From assembly GCA_020747065.1 (NCBI GenBank), contig JAGMVK010000006.1, positions 310,001 to 374,000 of the forward strand: 64,000 bases of DNA, in the 5' to 3' direction. The position numbers and the translations under genes are program-made. A model generated the notes under the pieces. That model was given only the letters and a program-made list of their open reading frames with translations, was not told the DNA's origin and ran no database searches. This document shows, piece by piece, positions 35,285-46,219 of the stretch; position 1 is the first letter of the stretch; the number at the start of each line of letters is the position of its first letter. Source of the DNA: Cadophora sp. MPI-SDFR-AT-0126. Lineage: Eukaryota; Ascomycota; Leotiomycetes; Helotiales; Ploettnerulaceae.

Positions 35285-36363
35285 ATGGGAATCCAACGAG
35301 AGAAGGCCGTCTTAGAGTTCATGCAGGTAAATCCTACATGGGAAAACTTCGCGCCGTGGGTGGCAGTTCTGGTAATAGCCCTTATCTAACCATCTTACTC
35401 CGTTTGACCATCGATTAATCTGATTCTAGAATGAATTCGAGTTCTACATGCTCAAGTGGTATTTGCGCAACGACCTCCACAGCCCTGAGCCTAAGAACCT
35501 TACCGAGCATGAGAACCCTTTGGCGCGCCGACTTGCAGAAGTGGAGTTCGGAGATCTGGACTCCGAGTACGGGCACTTGATAGAGAAATTCAGTCAAGAG
35601 GATAAGCCGAGGGAGAGAAGAATGAAGGACAAGAGCCTGGACAATCGAAAGGGAAAAGAAAAGGTCATGGAGGCCCAACCCCAGCATTCCGAGGCGGACG
35701 AAGTAGACGACAGCGAAAGAGTCACCGACAAGAGCCAAGCAAGCACCTTTGCACCCAAGGCAAAGAGTAAAATCCCTGTAAGTGGCGCAGCGCGCAGGGA
35801 GAGATCGGACTGGGGCCAAGAGCGGACCAAAATGACAGAAGATGAGATCCGTATGGTTCAGCCAGACTACGACACGATCGGTCGGCTTTCTCACGGCAAG
35901 ATGGCTCGGCACAAGGCGTTCCGACCTGGAGGAGAGGGTGATAGGAAGGGCGTGGGGATGGTAGAGTTGACGGATACCGAGTTGTGAGTTTTCCTTTCCC
36001 TCTCTCGCCCAACATACTTCGTTTTCTTCCTCTCACTCTACAAATGCTAATTCGTTCACTCGCAGCCGGAACCTAGTCCGCCACCGCATAGCCAACAAGA
36101 TCCACATCCCCAAGCTTCGACCTCGCGACAACGAAGATGAGCAACAAAGCTGGGATGAAGCTGCGCGCAAGAGAAGTCAGAAGCTGGAGGATGCCCTGGA
36201 CGCTGCTCGTAAGAAGGCGGGCGTGAGCAAGGCGGAGCGGCAGAGACTTTTGGAGGATTGGGAGGGTCCGATGGAGTATCCTAAGGGAGAGCGGTTGGAT
36301 AGATTGAAGACTATCATTGCTTTGGGGGCCGATGCCCTTGCAAAGAGAGCGGCGAAGTCGTGA
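35285..36363 (+). CDS. Hypothetical highly charged 312-aa protein
   Basis: Exons are 35285-35371, 35430-35983 and 36066-36363. Introns GTAATA...TCTAG (58 nt) and GTGAGT...CGCAG (82 nt) are phase consistent, giving 312 aa from ATG 35285. The N-terminus is compact (MGIQREKAVLEFMQVNPTWE, then NEFEFYMLKWYLRNDL). The middle is Lys/Glu/Ser-rich and probably disordered. The C-terminus is basic-helical (RNLVRHRIANKIHIPKLRPR, AARKKAGVSKAERQRLLEDW). Such composition fits a nuclear or nucleic-acid-associated protein, but no domain is recognised and the function is unknown. Confidence 0.7.
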
Positions 36364-37243
36364 TGGATACCGGTGGGGACAAGATGATGACCGGTGTTTG
36401 GAATGGGTTGAGAATGAGTGTGTTTTATTTAGGAAGGAAAGAAAGCTTGGAGCGATTTGTGGAGGAATGAAGTATACATTTGATTGAAGACGATCTTCTC
36501 TTTTAAACCGTCCCCGTCTGACCTTACATTCTGTAAATCGATGTCTCGGATGATGTCTGATGTTCCCGACATATTCCTCATGATATATTATCTGCGCATG
36601 TTACTGGGCCTGATGATCTCTCGAAGAAGTCTGAGATGGTCCCTAGAGATTTAATTTGAGGACGATAATTGTTAATCTGAATATATACTCCAAAAATAAT
36701 CCGACTCAGATAAGATTTTTCAATCCCCACATCTTGCACTTTCGAGCGTGCATCTGGGGAAAGATTTAAACACCTAGCCAAAATTCTGGTACTCTCGATA
36801 TCTAGCTTAGGAGACCTAATAGATGAGCCAAGTTGGAAGATCTAGTTATTAAGTCCTAGATGTCAGCTAGTTATACTTTATCTACACCTATTGCTCGACA
36901 ATCCGAAAATGCATGCCAGTGTAGGTATCATTATAATTTGCTACTTAGTCACAAAGCGAAGCACTAGTCACGACACAGGATCGGGAAGAGAATTTTCGCA
37001 ATTGAAGATTCATGATCCATTCCTTCATTCGGTTGCTATCCCAGAGTTAATTGCCCTATTTGTTCTCCTGTCAACTACCAATGCCTCCAACCATCCTGTT
37101 CTGTGGAGATTTCAAGAAGCTTGCGTGGCGACTTCTTTCGCAGCGTCGCCGTTCGCCTTTCTCACACGATCGACATTTCCTTTCCAGACCCGGTACTCCT
37201 CAACCTTCTGCTTAATCAGAGCTCTGGTCTGCGAGCCAGAGGG

Positions 37244-37264
37244 TAACGTCCATCTCTGCGTGCC
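37244..37264 (+). repeat. 21-bp direct repeat, first copy
   Basis: It starts TAACGTCCATCTCTGCG and differs at two positions (one C/T, one G/A) from 37538-37558. The ACGTC start resembles the ends of the Fot1/pogo-like elements at 1649 and 6549. Confidence 0.5.
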
Positions 37265-37537
37265 TGCTCTAAGAAATAAAAACATTTATACTTTAGAAAC
37301 AGTAAATGTTCTTCCCTTCTAATAACGAAAAAGTAAGTGTCATTAATAATTATTATTTTAACGAAATCCGCTTTTGGCACCTGTGGCCTTGTCTTAATGA
37401 AATTCAAGGTACAGTGCCCACTCGCCTTGTCCTTTTAAAAAAGAAGGGGCTTATTTTGGTTTCACATACCGCCAGAATCGAATGCCGCATAGCCTCACTG
37501 CCTAATTAAAGAAGACTTCGATACCAACAGAAAGCTA

Positions 37538-37558
37538 TAACGTCCATCCCTACGTGCC
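37538..37558 (+). repeat. 21-bp direct repeat, second copy, possible solo transposon end
   Basis: It starts TAACGTCCATCCCTACG and continues into a second CCCTACGTACCGG block, the same two-block layout as the TIRs of the pogo-like elements in this window (ACGTC, then two CCCTA...CCG blocks). No matching inverted end was found, so it may be a truncated element. Confidence 0.4.
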
Positions 37559-37631
37559 GGAAATCCCTACGTACCGGAACGACTTCATGAGTTGTAGGTC
37601 TCAAATCTCTACCATATAAAAATATAAAGTT

Positions 37632-37927
37632 ATAAGGAGTTAATCATTATTCTCGAGCCATTTCTCTATAAGGGCTCGGTTTCAGTAAGAGAATACTATG
37701 TTTATGGTCGTATTATCAATTATCCCGTTGATGGCGTTGAAAGCCCTTTCGGCTGTTTCCCCTGCTTTACTATGACTATTGGCCTGTTCAAAAGTTCTGG
37801 ACTAGAGTACGAAGTTCCTATTGAGAAAGAATACAGCTCCAAAATCAAATACGTAGAGTACGAGGAAACTCGCCTGCCGGATTTATCCGGACAAAGTAGG
37901 AGGTACACAAAATGCCAAGCATCTTAA
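37632..37927 (+). pseudogene. Orphan open frame, probable gene fragment
   Basis: A plus-strand frame of 98 codons between TAA at 37629-37631 and TAA at 37925-37927 has protein-like composition (VYGRIINYPVDGVESPFGC, then LFKSSGLEYEVPIEKEYSSK). It lacks an early ATG; the first in-frame Met would leave only about 50 residues. No intron could be assigned upstream. It sits just after a transposon-end-like repeat. Fragment of an unknown gene is the best description; origin unknown. Confidence 0.28.
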
Positions 37928-38495
37928 GTAAGCGAGGAAGGATTCATTGCTCTTACGCATTTTATAGATACCACGTGGAAGTGTGGCGTTCTTCTACAAA
38001 GTTTCATGAGCAGCCACGTACGTGTGTGCTTTTGCCTGGAGCTGCCACTCAATCATTCCAATCCCCACCCCAACCAACTCGCAAGAAGATTATGCTTTAT
38101 GAGCGACCGCGAATCGGCTAACTGTAGCCATATTCTAGCCTCCTCGAGCTATCACCCTCTTTCGCGTTTGTGCAGCACTTGCTTACCTGCTAATGTACAT
38201 TCATCCTCCCTACAAGATGCGCCCTCGATAGAAAGAGATGCATAGCTCCCTCGGGGAGGTGCAGACAGCCGCCATGATCTTCTGCAGTGGCTGGCCACGA
38301 TTCGCTGGACTGGCGCGCTCGTAGCAATGATGCGCAACCACGCCACGTCGCGAGGCTGTCGTCCAGCTGAGCCGTACGAACACAACCTCAAACCAACCCG
38401 TACTCCTAAATAAAAAAATGCATGCATATCAATCCTGCTAAAACGATCCACCGACATTTTTCCGTTCAGACATTCTCCCCGATCCTGTCTGAATA
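37928..38495. other. Upstream region of the HET gene
   Basis: No gene is seen. This should contain the promoter of the HET gene at 38496. Overlapping short ORFs on both strands are not supported. Confidence 0.45.
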
Positions 38496-39683
38496 ATGCG
38501 CCTGCTAGAATACGACAACGATGGCGAGTCTAGGCTGACGGAGTTCTTCGATAATATTCCCCCATATGCTATACTCTCGCACACATGGGGACTCGAGGAG
38601 GTCAACTTCAAGGACATAATAGAGAGAACTGGAACGAGTAAAGCTGGCTTTGACAAGATCCAATTCTGCGGAGAACAAGCTAGACGCGATGGCTTACATT
38701 ACTTCTGGGTGGACACATGCTGTATCGACAAATCGAGCAGTGCCGAGCTCGCAGAGGCCATAAACTCTATGTTTCGCTGGTACCGTGATGCGGCAAAATG
38801 CTACGTCTTTTTGTCGGACGTTCCGAGACCGACCGTCGATGGTGGGGACCGATCCCATCAATTTCCCTGGGAACCGGCAATCCGACGAAGCAAGTGGTTT
38901 ACACGAGGCTGGACTCTTCAAGAGTTAATTGCTCCGAAATCAGTTGAGTTCTATTCTAAGGACCGGGAGTTTCTGGGAGATAAGAAATCGCTAGAGCGAC
39001 ATATCTGCGAGGTAACCGGAATTCCTAGCAAAGCACTTCGAGGAAGCCCTCTAGCCAATTTCAGTGTGGCTGAACGAATGTCATGGATAGAAGCTCGTCA
39101 GACAACTCGCAAAGAGGACATGGCATACTCACTACTAGGCATTTTCGACGTCTCTATGCCACTAATCTATGGCGAAGGTAGAGAAAACGCGTTCAAGCGG
39201 GTGCGGGAGGAGATCAACAAAAATTCAAAGGGCTTCGATCAAGAACTGCAAGGAACCCAACACATCATCGTCTGCTATAAGTGTCCGTACTTCTTTAGTG
39301 TTTGAACAAAGAACTATAAGGTTGGTATGACTAATCTTGTCAGGCGTTAGGCGGCGAAGATGGACATTATGCCAACGATCCCCACTGTTTCAAATGTAAG
39401 TTCCCTGGTGCTTGTATATACTCAATCTTTGCTGACAGCTGCAGGCGGAGAATATGGACATTATGCCAATGATCCCCATTGTTACAAATGTAAGTTTTCT
39501 GAGGGCTTGCATACACTCGGCCTTTACTGACACTTATAGGCGGAGAATATGGCCATTATGCCAATGATCCCCATTGTTACAAATGTAAGTCAATTGCGAT
39601 TTCTAGTGAAGAAATACATATTAACGTTACTGGAACTACCAGGCGACCGCCGGGGTCATTTCGCATATGCCTGTCAGATATGA
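38496..39683 (+). CDS. HET-domain protein with a C-terminal tandem array of Cys/His zinc-finger-like repeats
   Basis: Exons are 38496-39282, 39351-39395, 39445-39489, 39540-39584 and 39643-39683 (320 aa). Exon 1 is a typical heterokaryon-incompatibility (HET) protein start: YAILSHTWG at ~27-35, FWVDTCCIDKSS at ~70-81, FRWYRDAAKCYVFLSD, FTRGWTLQELIAP at ~137-149, and a downstream RKEDMAYSLLGIFDV...IYGEG block. Exon 1 ends in ICYK-type sequence supplying CYKC. Three 45-nt phase-1 exons then each add a 15-residue unit, GE(D/Y)GHYANDPHC(F/Y)KC, and the last exon ends with a canonical CCHC knuckle, CYKCDRRGHFAYAC. The four donors split the same Cys codon (T|GC). HET proteins trigger cell death on non-self fusion; the repeat tail could serve recognition or nucleic-acid binding, by inference. 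The first donor (GTCCGT) is weaker than the other three (GTAAGT). Confidence 0.8.
39351..39642 (+). repeat. Tandem ~95-bp exon-plus-intron repeats in the HET gene
   Basis: The units 39351-39444, 39445-39539 and 39540-39642 each consist of a 45-nt exon and the intron after it. Exons 3 and 4 differ at a single base as read (GGACAT versus GGCCAT), and the 49- and 50-nt introns are also clearly related (both GTAAGTT..CT.. and AG ends). Duplication therefore copied exon and intron together. Array length may vary between strains, as WD-repeat numbers do in other fungal het genes. Confidence 0.85.
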
Positions 39684-39932
39684 GATTTCTTCGGAGTTAT
39701 TCAATGGTGGTTGGTCGGATGTCAGCAGTTCTTCTTTATTAGCACTGGAACTTTGTTTAAGTTTAGATTACATCGCAATTACCCAAGTATTATAGCAGGT
39801 AGGGAACTAACTTACGAGAATGTAACGTGAACCTCGAAGCATGATCAATTACGCCATGTCTTCTTATTTTTATCAGGCTCGCTTATAGGTTGTTCGCTAT
39901 CTAATTGCCTCGGCAGAAATTCTGTACTCACT

Positions 39933-42024
39933 TTACAGTAAAGTAATATTCCTAAGACTTTTTCCGTCCGTCGGCCAGGCTTCTCCATCCATAATTCCAT
40001 GAACGTAGCCATGTCCAACAAGACGGAACTGACTGCCGATAGGCGATAATATGAGTGGCATTTTCAGGCCCGCCACAACCGCTACTACGTCGCCTAGACA
40101 GACCTTACCCTGAACTGTTCCCATCCGACCGTTCTTTGTAAAAAATGGCCTCTTGCCTCGTGAGGCAATCCATGCATGGTGATGAAATTTTCTCAGCCTA
40201 AAATCACCCCCCTCCCCGCTGGGATGGAGAGTCCTCGTACACCAGATTCTATTCATCATGTCCTTATGTGCCTGAGTTTCCTCTCTCAGAACTCATTTGT
40301 TTGTTTCCAAGAGTGCGTCATACCACCTCTTAAATGCTAGTTTATCCTCATAGATTCTCTTGTGATCAAGGTTTGAACGACGTGTTTTCGCTTTCACGTC
40401 AAAATCCGGCGAGTCTTGCAGAATGGTGAAGTAGAAGTCATTGACAGCCTCTGGTCTAATGAGACTCTCATGGACGCCTTGTGCCCACTCACGAAATACC
40501 TGATACCCCTGCCATCTATCCTCAGCTGAGTTGGTGTATAAATGTATTTCTGGCTCGAGGCAAGTAAGGAATGGTAATTCATCAAAGAATGGAATAAGCC
40601 CACCAGTCCAAGAGACAGTATCGATAATCGTGCCACGTAGTGTAAGCGTTCTGAAATTGTTATCGATGTTGAATAGGGGGCTTGCTCCTCCAGCGTTGAA
40701 GTTATTAGGCAGCGTTATCGGAGCAGTAATCGAATGAGCCCACCCATGCTTCCAATCTGGTACCCAAGAGGGAAGACTATCAGAACGGCTTGGCCCGCCT
40801 ACTTCATATAGCACGCTAAGACTGTCTTCCCTCTCGATTATGGCCCTCGTCGCTTCGAAGAATATTTGTTGCAGATCTTTCTGGTAATCGGGGGCAAGAA
40901 TGTAGAGATCAAGAAATTAGCAGATTCCATAGAGACCAAATACACTGTCCTTAGTTCGCTTGATTCCCTGTTCCGAGCATCGACGAAAATATCTAATAGC
41001 TGTGGCCTGCTGCTGTCGCTAGGGTTGAAGTGCAGGAATTGCAGCGATGAATCCAGGAACCACGATGAACGCCAGCGCTGTACTTGTGATTGTACCTTTA
41101 TGAAGGTGCCCAGAGCGTCGTATAGAACGGTGTAATGGTCAAATGGATGTTTGTGCATAACGTCCATAGCACGAGTGATCATCTCCCATTCCATAATCTT
41201 GTCTCCGTAATAGATAAATGCAGAGCTTGGATTTAATGCGATTTCCTGCAGTGTCCAGACCAGTGTGAACCGCGGGTGACAGAAGAATCTTTCCATCAGA
41301 CTCCACTTACAACTGGAGGAGACCAACTTTTGTGGTTTTGAGTCTTCCACTATTTAGCTTTCTTTACATCAATAAGACAGCTGGGCTTACCTTCGCGGAT
41401 GTTATCGAAAACTCTCTGTAGCTGGCATCCGCTGTCTGTATCTGTCGGATTATGCATTGCAAGTTCCCGGATATACTTTAGCGTGAGCAAACCATCTCTC
41501 GTAACATTATCCCCAAGCCAGACAAGCACTCTTTGGGCCAGAGAGTATACAAATCCCATATTGGCAATCTGGCGTTCTTTGTCTTTTATACAGGATTGAT
41601 CAATGCAGATGGCATCTATCCATATGTACCGAACCTCGTTGGGAAGTCGCACTCTGCGGAGTGCCGCGCTGGTATTGGCTGTAAGATTCGATCCTGAGAG
41701 GATGTTATCTTCGCAACGGACGATAATGAAATGGTTTGGGGAAGGGCTTTGCCCTTCCCATGTGTACGAAATCGCCTCATATCTCAACAACGGACCCTTT
41801 ACCGTGTTCAGGTCGGCGACCAAAATTTCACCCTGAAGCTCCACTTCAGGATCCGCTGCTGGCTTCAGCCTGATTATTCTTGTCAGGAGACCGTTCATTG
41901 GCAGAGGATCGTATTTATACGCTAATTTCATCTTCATAAAGATACAGAGACAAGCAACTTTGTCGGAAACTCTCATGAACCATAGTAAAACATGCGATGC
42001 GGGTCTACAAGCTATCAGTATCAA
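39933..42024 (-). pseudogene. HET-domain (het-6-type) pseudogene
   Basis: The N-terminus is a HET domain: RYEAISYTWEGQ, RYIWIDAICIDQS, KERQIANMG and RFTLVWTLQEIALN. A 41-nt intron (41390-41350, GTAAGC...AATAG) joins the first two parts. The likely start is ATG 41937 or 41931. Downstream, a frame change near 40940-40955, a TAA in the continuing frame near 40920 (after FGLYGIC) and an in-frame TGA at 40295-40293 break it. The C-terminal half keeps family motifs: SLPSWVPDWK, then GDVVAVVAGLKMPLIL and FRLVGHGYVHGIMDGEA, ending at 39933. The gene converges on the HET gene to its left. It cannot make a full protein unless unseen introns remove the lesions. Confidence 0.75.
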
Positions 42025-42858
42025 AGTGATTTAAGGAGAATATTTATTTCCCTAAGCTAGTAACTATCCCACTCCCAATCCCAACTGAAGAATATGGCCT
42101 AAAGCAGGACGCGTTTTTACCATATTAATCTTCAATACCGCAATAAATGCAATCGAACGCCAAAAAAGACAATGATCCATGCTGGGCAAGATGGAAAAGG
42201 AAATATCCCCCCCCAACCTTTCTCCCCTCCCCCCTCTCCAAATATCATTGTGTAGTATCGTATGATATGCAATTACTCCTCCAAACTTGGTTCATGTCCA
42301 TTCGGTCCCGCCCTTACCGCCAATGACACCCAATGAGAAGGAATGAACCTGAAGAATTTGACCGCAAGCCCTGAAAATAATAATCAGTTTTTGATCCTTT
42401 CCTTGGGGATATAAACATACCATAAAAGGCATAATCTTAATTGAGGGTGACATGGAAATGAGAGTGTTTTAGTATTCTTGAGTTCTGATTAGTTCACTGC
42501 GTAAAAGGTCAGAGAGAAGAAGGGGCAAAACATACGTGATGGAAAAAGAAAAGTAGCATCTGCAGGAACGGAACTCGCTCCCAGCTTTGTGATCTGGGCG
42601 TGGCAGTGACCCAGAAGATTCGTTGGAAAGAATTGCCTAGGTCTGCGATCCAGGCATTGACATGAACATTGAGAATGCTAGCGATGCATGTGTCTCTAAG
42701 AAAGTTGTTGAGAGTGATGCCACAGGTCTACTTTTCAGAGGTCAGTCCTGAGCGTATGGTGTCAATAGCAGGGTTGATAGGATGGGACTGTTGCTGTCGT
42801 TCATGTGTGTCGAAAGGCTGAGAACTGCAGATTGTTCACTAACAGCTCGGGCTCAGGC
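42025..42858. other. Intergenic region
   Basis: No gene is seen. Composition is A+T-leaning with a C-run near 42209. It lies between the HET pseudogene start and the 3' end of the peptidase-like gene. Confidence 0.45.
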
Positions 42859-44486
42859 TTAGGATGTTCTGGTTTCTCTCAGAAGGTCATTGTCCACTGC
42901 CCTATTTAGAATAACACTGCCACTCTCCCATCCCATAATGTGTTCGATATGGCGAAAGACAACGGACAATGGGGTAGCATATGTGACATCTGGTAGGTTC
43001 CCTCCATCTCCTCCCCATACCATAGCCAGTGGTCTGAATTCCTTGTCGAATAACATTGCGCCTGAATCGCCATAATCTGACGAAGCATGTAACATATCCT
43101 GGGTAACAACGCAGAACTCTCTTGTGGGAGCTCTACCACTTGCTTTGTTATAGACTGTGCTCTTGATTCCGGCACAAACTGCTTCACACAAAGGAGTTGT
43201 TCGACTACTGGCTTTGAAGAGCATCTCGTCTTCCACGGGTAATTCGGTTCGAGGCTGTGTAACTGGACGAGACGATTGCGCAGATGAAATAGCATGTATA
43301 AGAAACCCCTCGGCTCTAAGGTGGTTCTTCACCCTAACGTTGTGGAGTTGAAATCCGGATCCACTGTCATGGGCAGAATAGGCGGGGAACTAATCGAAGA
43401 TTAGCAGAGCTCGTAGAGAAATGATTACCAACCAACTAACCTCTGAGATCTGCTGTAGGGTTTGACATGTAAATATGCACCAATCGAGACGGCCGCCGTA
43501 TCCGTTGAATTGATGCAATTGGTCCTGATCAGATGTCGCAATTACGTGGCCAACGTTGATGTCCCAAGCCTTGCCTTGCTCTTGGACGCATTTCCAATAA
43601 GCCTAGTCACTGGTGTTTTCAATACAACTGTTGAGGCGATCTTGAATATCCTTCAAGCTCTCTTCATGGTCCTTGACTGCTGGCATTGTGACAATGTACT
43701 TCTTGCCCTTTCCGTCGTTTTTGTAAGGAGAGTTTGGCAATAAGAGCTCCGCTGGGGCTCCGCTGATAGTATTCTCTGAGGATCCATTGATAGTGTGTTC
43801 ATTTCCGAGGCCGTAGATTTCATCCTTATGTTTGATAAAACATGTAAACGAACCAGCACGGAAGTCCTTGCCCTTTGGGCCCATTGAATAGCCCGGGAAC
43901 GGAGCAATACTTTGATCGCATAGCTTTGAATGCATAGGAGAGAAGGGTTTGGCAGTCGGATGACCACTGGTAGATCTGCAATCAGATTTGCACACATCAA
44001 TGTAGACCCTATCAGTAATACCGTATTAATATATGAATCAAAAGCTCGAGGCAGCAGGTAGACTTACTTCTCCTTCTATGGGTTGGAGGTAAGCAGCGTT
44101 ACAGCACCTTCCATAAGTATGCGAACATCGGAGTCTTTCAATCCCATTGATGCATCTTCGTCGATGATTACAAAAATGACGATTGGATTGTTCGTAGGAA
44201 CTGGGGAACGGCCAACGCGAAATGCCCCAAGGGCCCATCGTTGACTTTGGGGGAAGACATTGAAGATAAGATCTACGACCTTATCGTGTAGCTTGTTTTC
44301 GTAGAACTTGGTGAAATCGGGGTCGCTGATAACGGGGACATCCTTAGTGGATGGGAAGGTTGAATCATCAGCAGGGTCCTTATGCAGGCAAGTCGGATTG
44401 CTTATTGCGATGATGCTCAAGATATGAAGGCCGTAAAGATGCTTGTACTCATCAACGATGAACATGAGTTCGGAAGGCTTGGCCAT
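42859..44486 (-). pseudogene. Trypsin-like serine peptidase domain gene with two in-frame TAG codons
   Basis: Exons on the minus strand are 44486-44068, 44008-43441 and 43389-42859 (506 codons, phases consistent; donors GTAAGT and GTTAGT). The N-terminal third (from MAKPSELMFIVDEY) resembles the leader domain that precedes chymotrypsin-fold domains in fungal proteins. The peptidase domain has all three catalytic positions: His in GLGNEHT (~208), Asp in RLDWCIF (~315) and Ser in DYGDSGAM (~438), followed by a TYATPLSVVFRHIE block. Two in-frame TAG codons interrupt it: 44078-44076 (end of exon 1) and 43605-43603 (mid exon 2). Both would be CAG before a C-to-T change. The start may lie further upstream if a 5' exon exists. 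It is either a recent pseudogene or an allele under RIP leakage. Confidence 0.7.
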
Positions 44487-46219
44487 TTTGGTCGAGGTGG
44501 GAGTTGAGATGGGGGTCGAGGCTGCTGAGGATGTCAACAATGTAGTTCGAGAGCAAGCTGAGGAAGTTAGATTCTCTAATCGCAATGCATCGGGGAAGAG
44601 AGAAGGAACCAGAGAGACTGCAAGAGCTGTAGCGTTGACTTTATCAATTGCGGTGGCAGTGGAAGCAGATGTAAGGCGTCGTAGAAAGATTGATCGTGTC
44701 TTGACTTGAAAGTGTGAATGTACACAATCGAGTCAATTATGCCTGCCAATAAGCGAGAGGCTGCGCTGGCTGTGTTGCGACAGGATTGTCCTCATGTGAT
44801 GTCTGGCTGGAACAACAGTTTATAAGAAAGAAGACTTAAGACCCTAGCAAGTGATGACTCAGCCGAGGTGCTTTATTATTGATTGCAAAAGACGGAGATA
44901 CATATTTCAGATTGATCATTATCAACAGACGAGATGGATGGCTGAGGGAATGAATGGCGCAAGGCAGAAAGTCGAAGTAATCCTTTTCCTGTTGCGAATT
45001 GACTTTCTGACTCCTTCACTTCGTCGACCGACAAAGATCAACAGCTCCAATAAACTCGGCTTGGTAACTTCTCGTTGACTTCGAAGAGACCTAGTTGCGA
45101 AAAGAATAGACACATTCTGATAGGAAATATAGATAGGATCTATCTGCTACCTCGCTTCAAATACTCTTCCTCGACATCTAAGGTAGGTACTCCATAGCAT
45201 ATTCTCGTCACCCGCCTCTCCCCATTGATAATAACACTTTCCCACGCCGCCTTTCCAGCTCGCACTTCCCCCACCTGTCATTCACGGGATCAACGGAGAG
45301 TCGACTAATTCCTTTGTTCTTTACGAGTTTACCTACCTGACGGCGCTGCCACCCCATCCTATCACCCCATCCCATCATCTAGATATTCTGCTTTTGGAAA
45401 AAGATTTATCTATTGCGATTGTAAGAACAAGAGATTTCACACAGGCGAGATATATTGATTGAAATTCTCCTGATATAGATACTCGTAATGCGGATATTCG
45501 TCGATATAGCACAGCGCCAAGACCAGATGTGGCATGTTTGATTAACCTTTTACCAATACCATAGGAGCTGAATGAGAGAATAGATAAGATTTGAGGTCAT
45601 TACAATAGATGCACGTCTGAATCAGAAGCTCGAAGAAGGAAGTGGATGGACGTCAGGTGGCTTTCGGTCACGTCCCAGAGACCGGCGATCAGCAAAATCT
45701 TAAACCTTTGATAGGAAGGGGTTGTAATTTCCCACTACTTCGCGACTACGAGTTCTCTTTAAGACGCCAGCGAGCTATTTGAGCGCAATTTCCCTCGTCA
45801 TCCGAGTCGGTACAATTGGAACAACTCCAAAACGATCACCATATTCATCAACCGACTGGGGATCAAGGGCTACAAACCGTCCTTGTCGAAATCGACGATT
45901 CTGGCCAGTCGGCAGAGCAGAACTATGACGCTACGGAGCTCGATGAGTTTGGGGAGGTCAAAGGGAAGTACAAGGCGCTCTGTTTCGAGGATATCCGTAT
46001 CTAGATAGTACAGAATCCGAGGTTGGGAGAGAGAGCCACTCTCGCCATGGAGGTGTCTCTGCGGCGCCATAAAGTAGTTGGTACCAAGCCCAAATCGCAC
46101 GTTTCTCCTCCTCTTCCGAGAGATCCCTCTCCCTATCCTCTGTCCGATCTCCCGCATATTGACCCGCACGATCCGCGATGGTGCGATCCTCGTGGGTGGC
46201 TATCTGTAAATGCATGGCG
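44487..46219. other. Intergenic region between the peptidase-like gene and the aspartyl-protease-like gene
   Basis: No gene is supported. A 62-codon frame at 45816-46004 lacks an ATG start and splice support. The left part should be the promoter of the minus-strand gene ending at 42859; the right part contains the 3' flank of the minus-strand gene at 46220. Confidence 0.45.

Larger units (their letters stand above)
36364..37631. other. Intergenic region with two transposon-end-like repeats
   Basis: No gene is supported. The interval holds two direct copies of a 21-bp sequence starting TAACGTCC (37244-37264 and 37538-37558), annotated separately. The rest is A+T-leaning but not RIP-like. Confidence 0.4.

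Noticed and set aside
45816..46004. Small plus-strand frame
   Set aside because: It has no ATG start, no splice partners and no conserved-looking motif.
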